Shown here one piece after another: positions 19,228 through 29,662 of a DNA stretch of 64,000 bases. The notes under the pieces are model-generated. The model was not told the DNA's origin and made no database searches. It saw nothing but the letters and a program-made list of their open reading frames with translations. This DNA comes from Azospirillum humicireducens (lineage in GTDB: Bacteria; Pseudomonadota; Alphaproteobacteria; Azospirillales; Azospirillaceae), in contig NZ_CP015285.1 of the NCBI RefSeq assembly GCF_001639105.2, forward strand, positions 2,038,501 to 2,102,500. Reading direction: 5' to 3'. The position numbers were made by a program, and so were the translations under genes. Numbering within the stretch: position 1 is the stretch's first letter; each line of letters starts with the position of its first letter.

Positions 19228-19542
19228 GTGTCGCTGATCAAGTGGACGGAGGAGGATGGCGGACGGATTCGCCTGGGCTTGCCCAACGACCTGGACCTGC
19301 CCATGGCGCAACCTCTGCTCGACAGCCTGCGCGCCGCCTTCAAGGCGTCAGCGGACGTCACCATCCAGGCGGACGCGGTGGAGCGGATCAGCGCCGCCTG
19401 CATCCAGGCCCTGGTCGTCGCCGCCCGCGATGCGGCCGACCGCGGCGCCGCCTTCGTCCTGGCCGCCCCGTCCGAGGTCCTGTCCGAAGCGTGCGAGGAT
19501 CTGGGTCTCGCCGCCTGGCTGAAGCAATGGAGCCGAGCGTGA
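19228..19542 (+). CDS. STAS-domain protein opening the chemotaxis cluster
   Basis: A 104-residue single STAS domain (anti-anti-sigma fold). The phosphorylatable loop region reads VERISAACIQALVVAARDA, with a serine near the usual position, but it is closer to the MlaB-like than the SpoIIAA pattern. The GTG at 19228 follows GGAGGGG. Its stop overlaps the cheY GTG (GTGA). Similar small STAS genes open chemotaxis clusters in other alphaproteobacteria. It might pair with the RsbW-like ATPase at 29663. Confidence 0.8.
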   Translation: MSLIKWTEEDGGRIRLGLPNDLDLPMAQPLLDSLRAAFKASADVTIQADAVERISAACIQALVVAARDAADRGAAFVLAAPSEVLSEACEDLGLAAWLKQWSRA

Positions 19543-19904
19543 AGAAGAAAGTGATGACGGTGGACGACTCGCGGACCATGCGTGACATGGTGTCCTTCAC
19601 CCTGCGCGGCGCCGGCTATGACGTGGTGGAGGCCGCCGACGGCCAGCAGGCGATGAGCGCCATCGCCGCCACCAAGGTCGATCTGGTCATCACCGACCTG
19701 AACATGCCGGTGATGGACGGGCTGACCCTGATCCGCAAGCTGCGCGCCATTCCCGCCCACCGAACCCTGCCGATCCTGATGCTGACCACCGAAGCGGACG
19801 AGAGCAAGAAGGCGGAGGGCCGGGCGGCCGGAGCCACCGGCTGGATCGTAAAGCCCTTCAACCCCGACAAGCTGGTGTCGGTGGTGCAGAAGGTCTGCGG
19901 CTGA
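19539..19904 (+). CDS. cheY: Chemotaxis response regulator CheY
   Basis: A 121-residue stand-alone receiver. The acidic pocket (VDDSRT), phospho-acceptor aspartate (LVITDLNMPVMDG), switch threonine (LMLTTE) and lysine (IVKPFNP) are all present. The GTG at 19539 overlaps the STAS stop by 4 bases and gives the standard start MKKKVMTVDDS; an ATG four codons upstream is possible. It should accept phosphate from the adjacent CheA. Confidence 0.93.
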   Translation: MKKKVMTVDDSRTMRDMVSFTLRGAGYDVVEAADGQQAMSAIAATKVDLVITDLNMPVMDGLTLIRKLRAIPAHRTLPILMLTTEADESKKAEGRAAGATGWIVKPFNPDKLVSVVQKVCG

Positions 19905-19932
19905 ACCGCAGCGGACGGTAAGGAGGACATCC

Positions 19933-22188
19933 GTGGACGATCTCAGCCGCTTCAAGCAGACCTACTTCGACGAAAGCGCCGAGTTGCTGGCCGTCGCCGA
20001 GGCAGGGCTGCTGCGCCTCGCCCCCGGCGAGATCGACATGGACGAGGTGAACGCGATCTTCCGCGCGGTCCATTCGATCAAGGGCGGCGGCGGCGCTTTC
20101 GGCTTCAACGACCTCGTCGCCTTCGCGCACGAGTTCGAGACGGTGATGGACGGCGTGCGCAATGCCGAGATTCCGGTCACCACCGAGCTGGTCGATACGC
20201 TGATCCGCGCCAACGACGTGCTGGCCCGGCTGCTGGCCCATGCCGCCGACGAAACCGATGCGCCGGCCGGCACCACCGACGAGACCGTCACTGCGCTGCG
20301 CCGCTTTCTCGACAAGACCGGAGCACCGGCGGAGGAGCAGCTCTCCGCGCCCGCGGATTCCCTCTATCCCGACGACGAGGATGACGAGGCCGGCATCTTC
20401 GGCGATGCACTGGCCGCCATCCAGGCCGCCCGCGACGACCAGCCTGCCACCGTCATGTCTGCCCCGGTGCCGGAGGGAAAGCTCCGCTGGACCATCGTCT
20501 TCCGCCCGAAGGCCGAACTGCTTCTGTCCGGCAACGAGCCGACCTACATGCTGCGCGCCTTGCGCCGTCTCGGCGACGCGGAGGTCGTCTGCCATCTGGA
20601 CAAGCTGCCCTCCCTGCGCGACCTCGACGCCGAACTGCTGCACCTGTCCTGGACGGTGACGCTGCTGGCCGATCCGCAGATCGACCGCGCCCAGATCGAC
20701 GACGTGTTCGAGTTCGTCGCCGACGACTGCGACATCCGCATCAGTGCCGAGGCACCGCCCCCCGCCATCATCGAGCCGGCTGATCCTCTGCCGGCCGCCA
20801 ACCTGCCGGAACCGGCGGCGCCCGGCTCTCCTCCGGCGGCCCCCACCCCGGCAACCACACCCGGCTCCCCCGGCGCTGCGAAGACCGGCGACGGCGCCAA
20901 GCGCGGCAATGGCGGCGACCATTCCGGTCCGACAACCCACACCATCCGCGTCGACCTCGACAAGATCGACCGGCTGGTCAACATGGTCGGCGAGATGGTC
21001 ATCACCCAGGCGATGATCGCGGAGCATCTGCGCGACCTGCCGCCCGGCCAGTTCCAGGAACTGCTGGAGGGGCTGGAAAGCCTTGCCCAGCACACCCGCG
21101 AACTGCGCGAGAGCGTGATGTCGATCCGCGCCCAGCCGGTCTCCAGCGTCTTCTCGCGCATGCCGCGGCTGGTGCGCGAATGCGCCGCCGCCACCGGCAA
21201 GGAGGTGATGCTGGTGACGTCGGGCGAGACGACGGAGGTCGACAAGACGGTGGTCGAGAACCTCGTCGATCCGCTGACCCACATGATCCGCAACTCGATC
21301 GACCATGGGCTGGAAGGCCCCGAGGAACGGGAACGGATCGGCAAGCCGCGCGCCGGCACCGTGCATCTGTCGGCCGCCCACCGCTCCGGCCGCATCGTGA
21401 TCGAGGTGACCGACGACGGCCGCGGCATCAACCGGGCCAAGGTGCTGTCCAAGGCCATCGAGAAGGGGCTGGTCCAGCCCGGATCCAGCCTGTCGGACGA
21501 TGAGATCGACAACCTGATCTTCCTGCCCGGCTTCTCCACCGCCGATCAGGTGTCGAACCTGTCCGGCCGCGGCGTCGGCATGGACGTGGTGCGGCGGAAC
21601 ATCTCCAGCCTGGGCGGGCGCATCGGCGTCTATTCGACGCCGGGCGAGGGCTCGCGCTTCGTCCTGTCGCTGCCGCTGACGCTGGCGGTGCTGGACGGCA
21701 TGGTGATCTCGGTGGGGGACGAGCGTTTCGTCCTGCCGCTGACCAACATCGTGGAAAGCCTGAGGCCCAAGCCCGCCGACCTGCATGGGCTGGTGAACAA
21801 GTGCGACGTGATGATGGCGCGCGGCGAGTATGTGCGGCTCGTCCACCTGCACCGGCTGTTCGGCATCCCCAAGGCCATCGACGATGCCACCAAGGGGCTG
21901 GTCGTGCTGGTGGAGACGGAGGACGGCTCCCGCCTCGGCCTTGTGGTCGACGAGGTGCTGGGCCAGCAGCAGGTCGTCATCAAGAGCCTGGAGGCCAATT
22001 TCCGCCGTCTGGACGGTGTGGCCGCCGCGACCATCCTGGGCGACGGCCGGGTCGCCCTGATCCTGGACGTGGCCGGTCTGCGCGAAATGAGCCGCCACGG
22101 CGCCGGCAACGGCGCCATCACCCAGCCCTCCTCATTCCTGCCCGCCCCGGCGGACAGGTCCGACCAGCGTCAACGCCAAACGGTTTGA
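19933..22188 (+). CDS. cheA: Chemotaxis histidine kinase CheA
   Basis: A 751-residue kinase. The P1 domain carries the phosphorylated histidine in HSIKGGGGAFGF (His47). After a variable Pro/Ala-rich linker come the P3 dimer helices (KIDRLVNMVGEMVITQAMIA), the P4 ATPase (NSIDHGLE N box, TDDGRGI, GRGVGMDVV) and a C-terminal CheW-like P5 domain. The start is a GTG after GGAGGAC. All catalytic boxes are intact, so it should phosphorylate CheY, CheB and possibly the receiver-PP2C proteins encoded downstream. Confidence 0.96.
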   Translation: MDDLSRFKQTYFDESAELLAVAEAGLLRLAPGEIDMDEVNAIFRAVHSIKGGGGAFGFNDLVAFAHEFETVMDGVRNAEIPVTTELVDTLIRANDVLARLLAHAADETDAPAGTTDETVTALRRFLDKTGAPAEEQLSAPADSLYPDDEDDEAGIFGDALAAIQAARDDQPATVMSAPVPEGKLRWTIVFRPKAELLLSGNEPTYMLRALRRLGDAEVVCHLDKLPSLRDLDAELLHLSWTVTLLADPQIDRAQIDDVFEFVADDCDIRISAEAPPPAIIEPADPLPAANLPEPAAPGSPPAAPTPATTPGSPGAAKTGDGAKRGNGGDHSGPTTHTIRVDLDKIDRLVNMVGEMVITQAMIAEHLRDLPPGQFQELLEGLESLAQHTRELRESVMSIRAQPVSSVFSRMPRLVRECAAATGKEVMLVTSGETTEVDKTVVENLVDPLTHMIRNSIDHGLEGPEERERIGKPRAGTVHLSAAHRSGRIVIEVTDDGRGINRAKVLSKAIEKGLVQPGSSLSDDEIDNLIFLPGFSTADQVSNLSGRGVGMDVVRRNISSLGGRIGVYSTPGEGSRFVLSLPLTLAVLDGMVISVGDERFVLPLTNIVESLRPKPADLHGLVNKCDVMMARGEYVRLVHLHRLFGIPKAIDDATKGLVVLVETEDGSRLGLVVDEVLGQQQVVIKSLEANFRRLDGVAAATILGDGRVALILDVAGLREMSRHGAGNGAITQPSSFLPAPADRSDQRQRQTV

Positions 22189-22197
22189 GGCCCAGCG

Positions 22198-22746
22198 ATG
22201 AGCAGTTCCACCGCAATCGCCACCGTCAATTCCCGCACCGATATCCAGCCCGCCGGCGCCGCCGTCAACGGGACGGAGGAGCAATATGTCACCTTCACGG
22301 TCGGCAGCGAGGAATATGGCGTCAACATCCTGGCAGTCAGGGAAATCCGCGGCTGGACACCGGAAAGCCGCTTGCCCAATCTTCCCGACTATGTGCGCGG
22401 CGTGATCAATCTGCGCGGCATCATCATCCCGATCTTCGACCTGCGCGCCCGCTTCGGCGGCGGCCCCACCCAGGTGACCAAGCGCCATGTCGTGGTGGTG
22501 ATGCAGGTGGGCGAGCGCACGCGCGGCATCCTGGTCGATGCGATCTCCGACATCCTGGCCATCGGCCATGATGCGATCAAGCCGCCGCCCGACGTGGACA
22601 GCGGCCTGGTCGATGCGGAGTATCTGAGCGGCCTCTACACCGCCGAGAACCGGATGGTGACCCTGCTGAACGTCGAGAAGCTGTTCGCCGGCGAACATGC
22701 CGACCAGGACCCAGGCCCGCGCACGCCGGCGCTCGAAGCCACCTGA
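22198..22746 (+). CDS. cheW: Chemotaxis coupling protein CheW
   Basis: A 182-residue scaffold linking receptors to CheA. The CheW fold is clear (YVTFTVGSEEYGVNILAVRE, LPDYVRGVINLRGIIIPIFD). It has an N-terminal extension of about 30 residues and a C-terminal tail. It lies 9 bases after cheA. Confidence 0.95.
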   Translation: MSSSTAIATVNSRTDIQPAGAAVNGTEEQYVTFTVGSEEYGVNILAVREIRGWTPESRLPNLPDYVRGVINLRGIIIPIFDLRARFGGGPTQVTKRHVVVVMQVGERTRGILVDAISDILAIGHDAIKPPPDVDSGLVDAEYLSGLYTAENRMVTLLNVEKLFAGEHADQDPGPRTPALEAT

Positions 22747-22814
22747 CCGGAAAAAGTCCCGGCAACCTTCGGCGCCACTGCAACGAGAAACAAAAATAAG
22801 AGGAAACGTCACCG

Positions 22815-25430
22815 ATGGCCACCGACGGTACGATCGCCAAAGCCGGCAGCTTCCTCAGCAACATGCGCATCGCCAAACGGCTGTGGCTGGGCTTCGGCCT
22901 TCTGCTGGTGCTGATCGCGGCGCAGTCAGGCATCGGCATCCTCGGGCTGGACGGGCTGAAACGCCGCATCGATGGGGTTATCGCCTCGGGCGACCTCGCC
23001 GTCTTCGCCAAGGATCTGGAAAGCCGTCTGGCCGCGGAGCGGCTGCAGACCCGCGAATACATCAATCTGGGCACGGCCGAGGCTCTGGACCGTCTGCGTG
23101 TGCTGCGCGAGGAGTTCGAATCGGCGATGGCGCAGCGGCAGGCGACGCTGGCGGCCTCGCCCCAGGCCGCGGCCTTCGCCGAACTGAACGGCCTGCACAC
23201 CGCCTACCACGATCGGTTCGAGGCAGTGCGCGCGATGCGGGAGCAGGCCGACCGCAGCCTGCGCGAGCGCATGGACCCGCTGGGCGCCGAGGTGACGAAG
23301 CTGCTGGAGGAGGCGGTGTCGGCGGCCAGGGCCTCCGCCGACAGGGAGGCCGCCTTCGCCGCACAGGAGGTCGAGAAGCACTGGATGATGACCCGCTTCA
23401 ACGCCAACCGTGCCATCGGTCTGCGCGACGCCGCGGCGGCTGTGCGGGTTCAGGCCGAAGGCAAGGCGATGGTCGACGCCATCGCCCGGCTGTCCGCCGC
23501 CATGCGTGCCGAGAGCCGCGCCGACGGCGGCCTGTCGATGATCCTGCGCCAGGCCGATGCGCGTGCGGCCGACTATCGCGCCGCCTTCCGCGATGTCGTC
23601 GCCGCCGAGGACGAGGCGAAGCGCCGCGCCGACCAGCTCGCCGCCGCGGCCACGGCGGTCAACACGGCCATCGACGGAATCGTCAACAGGATCGCTGCCG
23701 GCGCCAGGACGACGGAGGCGGAGGCCGGAAGCATGGCCGACTTCACCGTCCGCCTGACGCTGGGGCTGGGGTTGCTGTCGCTGCTGATCGGCGTCGCCGC
23801 CGCCAACCGCATCGCCGCCTCCATCGTCACGCCGGTCACCGGCATCCGCCGGGTGATGGCGGAACTCTGCGACGGCAAGCTGTCGGTCGAGGTTCCCCAC
23901 ACCGGCCAGAAGGACGAACTGGGCGAGATGGCCCGCGCCGTTGCCGCCTTCAAGGACGAAGCGGTGGAGGCCCTGCGCTCGCGCATCGCACTGGAACGGG
24001 TGTCGGCCAACATCATGATGGCGGACACCGACGGCCGCATCCTCTACGCCAACGACTCGATCATGGCCATGTTCCGCCATGCCGAGGCCGACCTGCGCGG
24101 CTCCCTGCCCGGCTTCGATCCGGACAAGCTGATCGGCCGGAATTTCGACGTCTTCCACAAGAATCCCGCCCACCAGCGCGGTCTGTTGGAAGCGCTGGCG
24201 CAGACCCATCGCGGGCTGGCCAAGACCGGCGACCGGACCTTCGAGGTCATCGCCAACCCGGTGGTCAGCCGCCGGGGCGAAAAGCTGGGAACCGTCATCG
24301 AATGGCGGGACCTGACCGAGGAGCTGGCGATCGAGGCGGAAATCGGCGCCATGGTGGAGAACGCCGTGCGCGGCGACTTCAGCCGGCGCATCGCGCTGGA
24401 CGGCAAGACCGGCTTCTTCCGGCTGGTCAGCGAAGGCATCAACAACCTGTCGGAAAATGTCGCCACCGTTACCGAGGAGTTGGCGGCCGTGCTGGGGGCG
24501 CTGTCGCATGGCGACCTCACCCGTCGGATCGACAGGCGGTACGAGGGCGTGTTCCAGCGGCTGACCGACGACGTCAACGGCACGGTGGCCCACCTGTCCG
24601 AGATCGTCCGCCGCATCGACGATGCCGCCGGCTCCATCGCCGTCGCCAGCCGCGAGGTTGCCGAAGGAAGCATGGACCTGTCGGAACGGACCGAACAGCA
24701 GGCATCCTCGCTGGAGGAAACCGCGGCCAGCATGGAACAGCTTGCCGCCACCGTGCGCTCCAACGCCGACAACGCCCAGCAGGTCAACGGCTATGCCACC
24801 GAGGCGCGCACCGCCGCGTCGCGCGGCGGCGAGGTGGCGGCCAGCGCGGTGGAGGCCATGCACCGGATCGAGCAGTCGTCGCAGAAGATCGCCGACATCA
24901 TCGGGGTGATCGACGAGATCGCCTTCCAGACCAATCTGCTGGCGCTGAATGCTGCAGTGGAGGCGGCACGGGCCGGCGATGCCGGGCGCGGCTTCGCCGT
25001 GGTGGCGCAGGAGGTGCGGCAGCTCGCCCAGCGTTCCGCCCAGGCCTCCAAGGAGATCAAGGCGCTGATCCTCGACAGCAGCGGGCAGGTGCGCGAGGGC
25101 GTCGGGCTGGTGCGGTCCGCCGGCAGCGCCCTGACGGAGATCGTGTCGGGCATCGGCCGCGTCGCCGATCTGGTGTCGGAGATCGCGCGGGCGACCGCCG
25201 AACAGGCCTCCGGCCTCGACGAGGTCAACATCGCCATCGCCCAGATGGACGAGATGACCCAGAAGAACGCCGCCCTGGTGGAGGAAAGCACCGCCGCCGC
25301 CCGCTCGCTGGAGGATCAGGCCGACCAGATGCGCCAGCAGATGACCTTCTTCACCCTGGAACGCCAGCCGCGCCATCCGGCCGCCGCCTCTGCAGCCGGA
25401 GAAATCCGGCGGCAGCAGGTCCATGCCTGA
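22815..25430 (+). CDS. Methyl-accepting chemotaxis protein with HAMP and PAS domains
   Basis: An 871-residue receptor. TM1 lies near 20-42 ([20 protein letters not shown]), a long helical periplasmic region follows, and TM2 is near 312-335 ([17 protein letters not shown]). After the HAMP come a PAS domain ([20 protein letters not shown], near 397) and a second HAMP-like stretch ([18 protein letters not shown]), then the signalling hairpin with tip [20 protein letters not shown]. No C-terminal CheR-binding pentapeptide is seen. Its place between cheW and cheR suggests it is the dedicated receptor of this system. Confidence 0.93.
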   Translation: MATDGTIAKAGSFLSNMRIAKRLWLGFGLLLVLIAAQSGIGILGLDGLKRRIDGVIASGDLAVFAKDLESRLAAERLQTREYINLGTAEALDRLRVLREEFESAMAQRQATLAASPQAAAFAELNGLHTAYHDRFEAVRAMREQADRSLRERMDPLGAEVTKLLEEAVSAARASADREAAFAAQEVEKHWMMTRFNANRAIGLRDAAAAVRVQAEGKAMVDAIARLSAAMRAESRADGGLSMILRQADARAADYRAAFRDVVAAEDEAKRRADQLAAAATAVNTAIDGIVNRIAAGARTTEAEAGSMADFTVRLTLGLGLLSLLIGVAAANRIAASIVTPVTGIRRVMAELCDGKLSVEVPHTGQKDELGEMARAVAAFKDEAVEALRSRIALERVSANIMMADTDGRILYANDSIMAMFRHAEADLRGSLPGFDPDKLIGRNFDVFHKNPAHQRGLLEALAQTHRGLAKTGDRTFEVIANPVVSRRGEKLGTVIEWRDLTEELAIEAEIGAMVENAVRGDFSRRIALDGKTGFFRLVSEGINNLSENVATVTEELAAVLGALSHGDLTRRIDRRYEGVFQRLTDDVNGTVAHLSEIVRRIDDAAGSIAVASREVAEGSMDLSERTEQQASSLEETAASMEQLAATVRSNADNAQQVNGYATEARTAASRGGEVAASAVEAMHRIEQSSQKIADIIGVIDEIAFQTNLLALNAAVEAARAGDAGRGFAVVAQEVRQLAQRSAQASKEIKALILDSSGQVREGVGLVRSAGSALTEIVSGIGRVADLVSEIARATAEQASGLDEVNIAIAQMDEMTQKNAALVEESTAAARSLEDQADQMRQQMTFFTLERQPRHPAAASAAGEIRRQQVHA

Positions 25431-26364
25431 CGATGCCTCAGCCGGGATCGCGATGACCGACCGTTCCTCCACCCTGTCGATGGAGCCTGCGACGCAACGC
25501 CGGGTGCCGGACGCGGTGTTCGGCGGCGCGCGCGAGTTTCATTTCGAGCGGCACCATTTCGACCTGATCGCCGCTCTGCTCTATCAACTGGCCGGCATCG
25601 CGCTGGCGCCGCACAAGGCGGAGATGGTCTATGCCCGGCTGGCGCGCCGCCTGCGCGAGTTGCGGCTGCCCGATTTCGACGCTTATTGCGCCCTGCTGCA
25701 AGGCGACGGGGGCGCGGACGAAATCGGCTTTCTCGTCAACGCACTGACCACCAACCTGACCAGCTTCTACCGCGAATCGCACCATTTCGACTTTCTGGCC
25801 TCCACCGTCCTGCCGGACTTGCGGATGCGGAATGCCGGCGCCTCCCGTCCACGGCTGCGGCTGTGGTCGGCCGGCTGCTCTTCCGGCCCCGAACCCTACA
25901 CCATGGCGATGGTGCTGGTTTCGGCCATGGGAGCGGACCTGCGCCGCTGGGATGCCCGCATCCTCGCCACGGACATCGACACCCACATGGTCGAGACGGC
26001 ACGGCGCGGGATCTACCCGCTGTCGGGCGCCACCGGCATTCCGCCGGCCATCCGCCAGCGCTTCACCCGCGACACCCGGCTGAACGGCGAGCCGGCGGTG
26101 GAGATGGGCGAGGATCTCAAGCGGCTGATAACCGTCAAGCCTCTGAATCTTCTGGAGCATTGGCCGATGTCCGGCCCGTTCGATGCGATTTTTTGCCGCA
26201 ACGTTCTGATCTATTTCGACCGCCGCGGCCGTACCCAGGTGATAGAGAATTTTGCCCGGATGCTCCGCCCTGGCGGGTATTTGTTTCTCGGTCACTCGGA
26301 AAGCCTGTATGGCGTGTCGAACCTGTTCCGGCAGGCTGGCCCAACGATCTACAGGAGGGAGTGA
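25423..26364 (+). CDS. cheR: Chemotaxis protein methyltransferase CheR
   Basis: A 313-residue AdoMet enzyme that methylates receptor glutamates. [19 protein letters not shown] and [17 protein letters not shown] mark the catalytic domain, and [11 protein letters not shown] the conserved end. The ATG at 25423 overlaps the receptor gene by 8 bases; a second ATG ten codons later is possible. Confidence 0.95.
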   Translation: MPDDASAGIAMTDRSSTLSMEPATQRRVPDAVFGGAREFHFERHHFDLIAALLYQLAGIALAPHKAEMVYARLARRLRELRLPDFDAYCALLQGDGGADEIGFLVNALTTNLTSFYRESHHFDFLASTVLPDLRMRNAGASRPRLRLWSAGCSSGPEPYTMAMVLVSAMGADLRRWDARILATDIDTHMVETARRGIYPLSGATGIPPAIRQRFTRDTRLNGEPAVEMGEDLKRLITVKPLNLLEHWPMSGPFDAIFCRNVLIYFDRRGRTQVIENFARMLRPGGYLFLGHSESLYGVSNLFRQAGPTIYRRE

Positions 26365-26367
26365 GAG

Positions 26368-27033
26368 ATGAATGCCTCCCCCCTCTCCCGTTCCGACCCC
26401 GGCCCGGCAGCAGCGCCGGCGCGGCGCTTGGGCAGCGGGCGGTATTTCAATCATGAATTCAAGACGGAGACGGTCAAGATCGCACTTGGCGAGCAGGCGG
26501 TCAGCGACCGGGACGACCTGATGATCGCAACCACGCTGGGTTCCTGCGTGGCGGCCTGCATCCACGATCCGGTTCGGGGGATCGGCGGCATGAACCACTT
26601 CATGTTGCCCGACCTGCCCGCCAGCGAATTGGAGGGGGCCGGCGCAGCCGCACGCTACGGGTCGGTCGCGATGGAACGGTTGATCAACGCCCTGCTCGCC
26701 GCCGGGGCCGACCGCAGCCGGCTGCAGGTCAAGCTGTTCGGCGGCGCCAGCGTCATCGAGTCGAGCTACGACATCGGCGGTCTGAACAGCCGTTTCGCCC
26801 TGGATTATGTCCGGGCTGAGGGGCTGATGCTGGCCGCGCAGGATCTGGGCGGCGGCTCGGCCCGGCGGCTGCATTACTTCCCGCACAACGGCCGCGCCCT
26901 GCGCCGCCTGCTCCAGCCGGAGGCCGCAGCCGACACCGTCACCCGCGAACGGTCCTTCATCACGCATCTTGCCCGCACCTCCATGGAGGGCGAGGTCGAG
27001 CTGTTCGGGCCCAGCGATCCGGGAGGGACCTGA
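26368..27033 (+). CDS. cheD: Chemoreceptor glutamine deamidase CheD
   Basis: A 221-residue deamidase that converts receptor glutamines to glutamates. The catalytic cysteine lies in TTLGSCVAACIHDP and the histidine in GGMNHFMLPD; KLFGGASVIES is conserved. It sits between cheR and cheB with 3-base and 1-base gaps, so the adaptation set is co-translated. Confidence 0.95.
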   Translation: MNASPLSRSDPGPAAAPARRLGSGRYFNHEFKTETVKIALGEQAVSDRDDLMIATTLGSCVAACIHDPVRGIGGMNHFMLPDLPASELEGAGAAARYGSVAMERLINALLAAGADRSRLQVKLFGGASVIESSYDIGGLNSRFALDYVRAEGLMLAAQDLGGGSARRLHYFPHNGRALRRLLQPEAAADTVTRERSFITHLARTSMEGEVELFGPSDPGGT

Positions 27034-27034
27034 C

Positions 27035-28096
27035 ATGCCCAGACCGATCCGCGTCGTCATCGTCGATGACAGCGCCCTGATGCGCGAGATGCTGAAGGAC
27101 ATCCTGACCCGCGAAGCGGGGATGGAGGTCGCCGGCGTCGCCCGCGACGCCTTCGAGGCCCGCGACGTGATCAAGGCGACCAACCCCGACGTCATCACGC
27201 TGGACGTCGAAATGCCCAGGATGGACGGGCTGTCCTTCCTGGAAAAGATCATGACGCTGCGGCCGACGCCGGTGATCATGGTCTCCTCCCTGACCCGCGA
27301 AGGCTCCGACGCCGCCATCCGCGCGCTGGAGCTGGGGGCGGTCGACTGCGTCGCCAAGCCCGGCGGGTCCGACGGCCAGGGCTTCGAGGCGACGGCGATG
27401 GAACTGGTCTCCAAGATCAGGGTGGCCGCCACCGCCCGGCTGACCATGCGCCGCCCGGCCGCCGCCCACAGCGTCCTGCCGACGCCGCGCCGCGCCGGGT
27501 CGGGCAAGCGGCTGATCGCCGTCGGCGCTTCGACCGGCGGGGTGGAGCGCATCCGCGACGTCCTGGCCGCGATGCCCGCCGATTGTCCGCCCATCGTCAT
27601 CACCCAGCATATGGGGCCGAGCTATGTGCCCAGCTTCGCCGCGCGGCTCGACCGGCTGTCGGCGCCCACGGTGCGGGTGGCGGTCCATGGCGACCGGCCG
27701 GCCCAGGGGCTGGTCCTGATCGCTCCCGGCGACCGCCACCTCGCCGTCGCCCGTGACACCGCCGGTTTCGTCTGCCACATCCAGGACACGCCGCCTGTCA
27801 GCGGCCACCGGCCGTCGGTGGACGTGCTGTTCGCCTCCGTCGCCAAGGCCGCCGGCGCCAACGCCGTCGGCGTCATCCTGTCCGGCATGGGCCGCGACGG
27901 CGCCATCGGCATGAAGGCCATGCATGAGGCCGGCGCCTTCACCATCGGTGAACAGGAATCGAGCTGCGTCGTCTATGGAATGCCGCGTGCCGCCAAGGAG
28001 GCCGGTGCGGTCTCGGCCGAACTTCCGCTCACACACATCCCCGCCGAAATGCTGCGCGCCTTCGACGCCGTCGGCGAGCGCGCCCGCACCGCCTGA
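27035..28096 (+). CDS. cheB: Chemotaxis methylesterase CheB
   Basis: A 353-residue response regulator-esterase. The receiver has VIVDDSALM and [10 protein letters not shown]; the esterase triad is present as GASTGGVER (Ser), [13 protein letters not shown] (His) and [11 protein letters not shown] (Asp). It removes receptor methyl groups after phosphorylation by CheA. The ATG follows GGGAGGGACC. Confidence 0.96.
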   Translation: MPRPIRVVIVDDSALMREMLKDILTREAGMEVAGVARDAFEARDVIKATNPDVITLDVEMPRMDGLSFLEKIMTLRPTPVIMVSSLTREGSDAAIRALELGAVDCVAKPGGSDGQGFEATAMELVSKIRVAATARLTMRRPAAAHSVLPTPRRAGSGKRLIAVGASTGGVERIRDVLAAMPADCPPIVITQHMGPSYVPSFAARLDRLSAPTVRVAVHGDRPAQGLVLIAPGDRHLAVARDTAGFVCHIQDTPPVSGHRPSVDVLFASVAKAAGANAVGVILSGMGRDGAIGMKAMHEAGAFTIGEQESSCVVYGMPRAAKEAGAVSAELPLTHIPAEMLRAFDAVGERARTA

Positions 28097-28137
28097 CCCA
28101 GGCGGGCATCCGGGCCGAGTTTCCAAGGAGTACCAGT

Positions 28138-29298
28138 ATGTCTATCCATGCCGTCAGAGATGCCGCCCAGTTCGCCGCCCGAGATGCCGCTCCGGCGATG
28201 ACGGACCGCCCTGCGGCCCCTCCTTCGGACGGAGAGGCCAAGGTCTCGGTCACGGCAGAGCTTCTGTCGACCTGGCTCGGCTTCGCCGACGTGCAGCGCC
28301 GCACGCTCGACATCGTCCAGAGCGAGCTGACGCGGACGTCGGACCATGTGGAGACCTCCACCCTCGACCTGTCGGAGCGCTTCCGCGAACTGGCCCAGAA
28401 GGCGCTGGAACAGTCGGAGCGGGTGGAGCAGATCGTCGCCATGGCGGGATCGGTGGACATCGACGGCGAACGGATGCCGCTCGACACGCTGGTCGTCGGC
28501 ATGCAGGACATGATCACCGACATGGTGACCAACATCGTCACCCTGTCGCGCCATGCCATGAGCATGGTCTATCTGCTGGACGACGTTCAGAAGGACGTGG
28601 CCGAGCTGGAGAAGTCGATCGGCGACATCGACGGAATCAACCGGCAGACCAATTTCCTGGCGCTGAACGCCACCATCGAGGCCAGCCGCGCCGGCGAGGC
28701 CGGGCGCACCTTCGCCGTGGTCGCGCAGGAGGTGCGGCACCTCTCCCGCACCACCGGCGAACTGGCGGACCGCATGCGCAGCAAGGTGGGCGCGGTGGTC
28801 AAGGGCGTGCGCAACGGCCACGACATCCTGCGCCAGATCGCCAACACCGACATGTCGCCGCAGATGCTGGCGAAGGAACGCGTCGACAAGACGATGGACA
28901 GCCTGGTGGCCCAGACCACCCATTTCCAGGCGGTGCTGGAAACGGCGGCATCGGTGTCGACCGACATGTCCGCCACCATCGCCCATGTCATCACCGGCAT
29001 GCAGTTCCAGGATCTGACCAAGCAGCGGATCGAGGCGATCAACGACAGCCTCGCGATCATGAGCGCCGGGTTGGGCGAACTGGAGACCCGCATCCGCGCC
29101 CAGGTGCCGCCCGGCATCGGCGCGCGGGAGCCGCAGGAATGGCTGAACCAGCTGATGGGCCGTTTCACGCTGAGCGAGATGCGCGAACGTTTCGTGCGCA
29201 AGCTGCTGCTCGAAGGCACAGCGCTGGACGAGAACGGCGTGCTTGACCTCGATGTCGGAGGTGACAACAGTGCCGGTGGGGACATTGAACTTTTCTAG
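28138..29298 (+). CDS. Soluble receptor-like protein with CheZ-type phosphatase motif
   Basis: A 386-residue, fully helical, membrane-free protein. Residues 160-210 form a receptor signalling tip ([20 protein letters not shown], then [18 protein letters not shown]). Residues 287-300 read [14 protein letters not shown], closely matching the CheZ active-site helix, including the Asp and Gln (D292, Q296) that coordinate and cleave the CheY phosphate in E. coli CheZ. The C-terminus ends in an acidic linker and GGDIELF, reminiscent of the CheY-tethering peptide of CheZ. A role as CheY phosphatase attached to the receptor array is inferred. It follows cheB by 41 bases. Confidence 0.8.
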   Translation: MSIHAVRDAAQFAARDAAPAMTDRPAAPPSDGEAKVSVTAELLSTWLGFADVQRRTLDIVQSELTRTSDHVETSTLDLSERFRELAQKALEQSERVEQIVAMAGSVDIDGERMPLDTLVVGMQDMITDMVTNIVTLSRHAMSMVYLLDDVQKDVAELEKSIGDIDGINRQTNFLALNATIEASRAGEAGRTFAVVAQEVRHLSRTTGELADRMRSKVGAVVKGVRNGHDILRQIANTDMSPQMLAKERVDKTMDSLVAQTTHFQAVLETAASVSTDMSATIAHVITGMQFQDLTKQRIEAINDSLAIMSAGLGELETRIRAQVPPGIGAREPQEWLNQLMGRFTLSEMRERFVRKLLLEGTALDENGVLDLDVGGDNSAGGDIELF

Positions 29299-29351
29299 CG
29301 CGCAACATCCGGCGCTTATACAGTGGATCATCCATCCTGAAAGACGGCACC

Positions 29352-29657
29352 ATGGATTACGGCATCGAAGTGCGCGATCAGGAGGCGGTGGTCCGCCTGC
29401 GAGGCCGCCTGACCTTCAACGACCATGCAAAGCTGCGCACCCTGATCGGTGAGATGGGGCAGAACAAATCCAGACGTCAGGTGTTCGACCTGTCGTCGCT
29501 GGAATTCGTCGACTCGGCCGGTATCGGCATGCTGCTGATCGCACGGGAGGAGATGGACCGCGCCGACAAGCAGTTCGTCCTGCGTGCTGCCGCCGGACAG
29601 GTGAAGCGGGTGCTGACCGTGGCGCAGATCGCCAAAATCGTCCCGATCGAGGACTGA
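29352..29657 (+). CDS. STAS-domain anti-sigma factor antagonist
   Basis: A 101-residue STAS protein of the SpoIIAA/RsbV type. The phosphorylation site is canonical (DLSSLEFVDSAGIGMLL, serine in DSAG). In partner switching the unphosphorylated form binds the RsbW-like kinase. That kinase is encoded 5 bases downstream and two PP2C fusions follow, so a complete switch is present in one run. Confidence 0.9.
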   Translation: MDYGIEVRDQEAVVRLRGRLTFNDHAKLRTLIGEMGQNKSRRQVFDLSSLEFVDSAGIGMLLIAREEMDRADKQFVLRAAAGQVKRVLTVAQIAKIVPIED

Positions 29658-29662
29658 GCCGA

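Noticed and set aside
19858..22098. A 746-residue minus-strand frame opposite cheA
   Set aside because: Antisense shadow of an intact CheA with all boxes present.
22926..25472. An 848-residue open frame on the minus strand opposite the PAS chemoreceptor
   Set aside because: No recognisable domain, composition typical of an antisense shadow, and the plus strand encodes a complete receptor.
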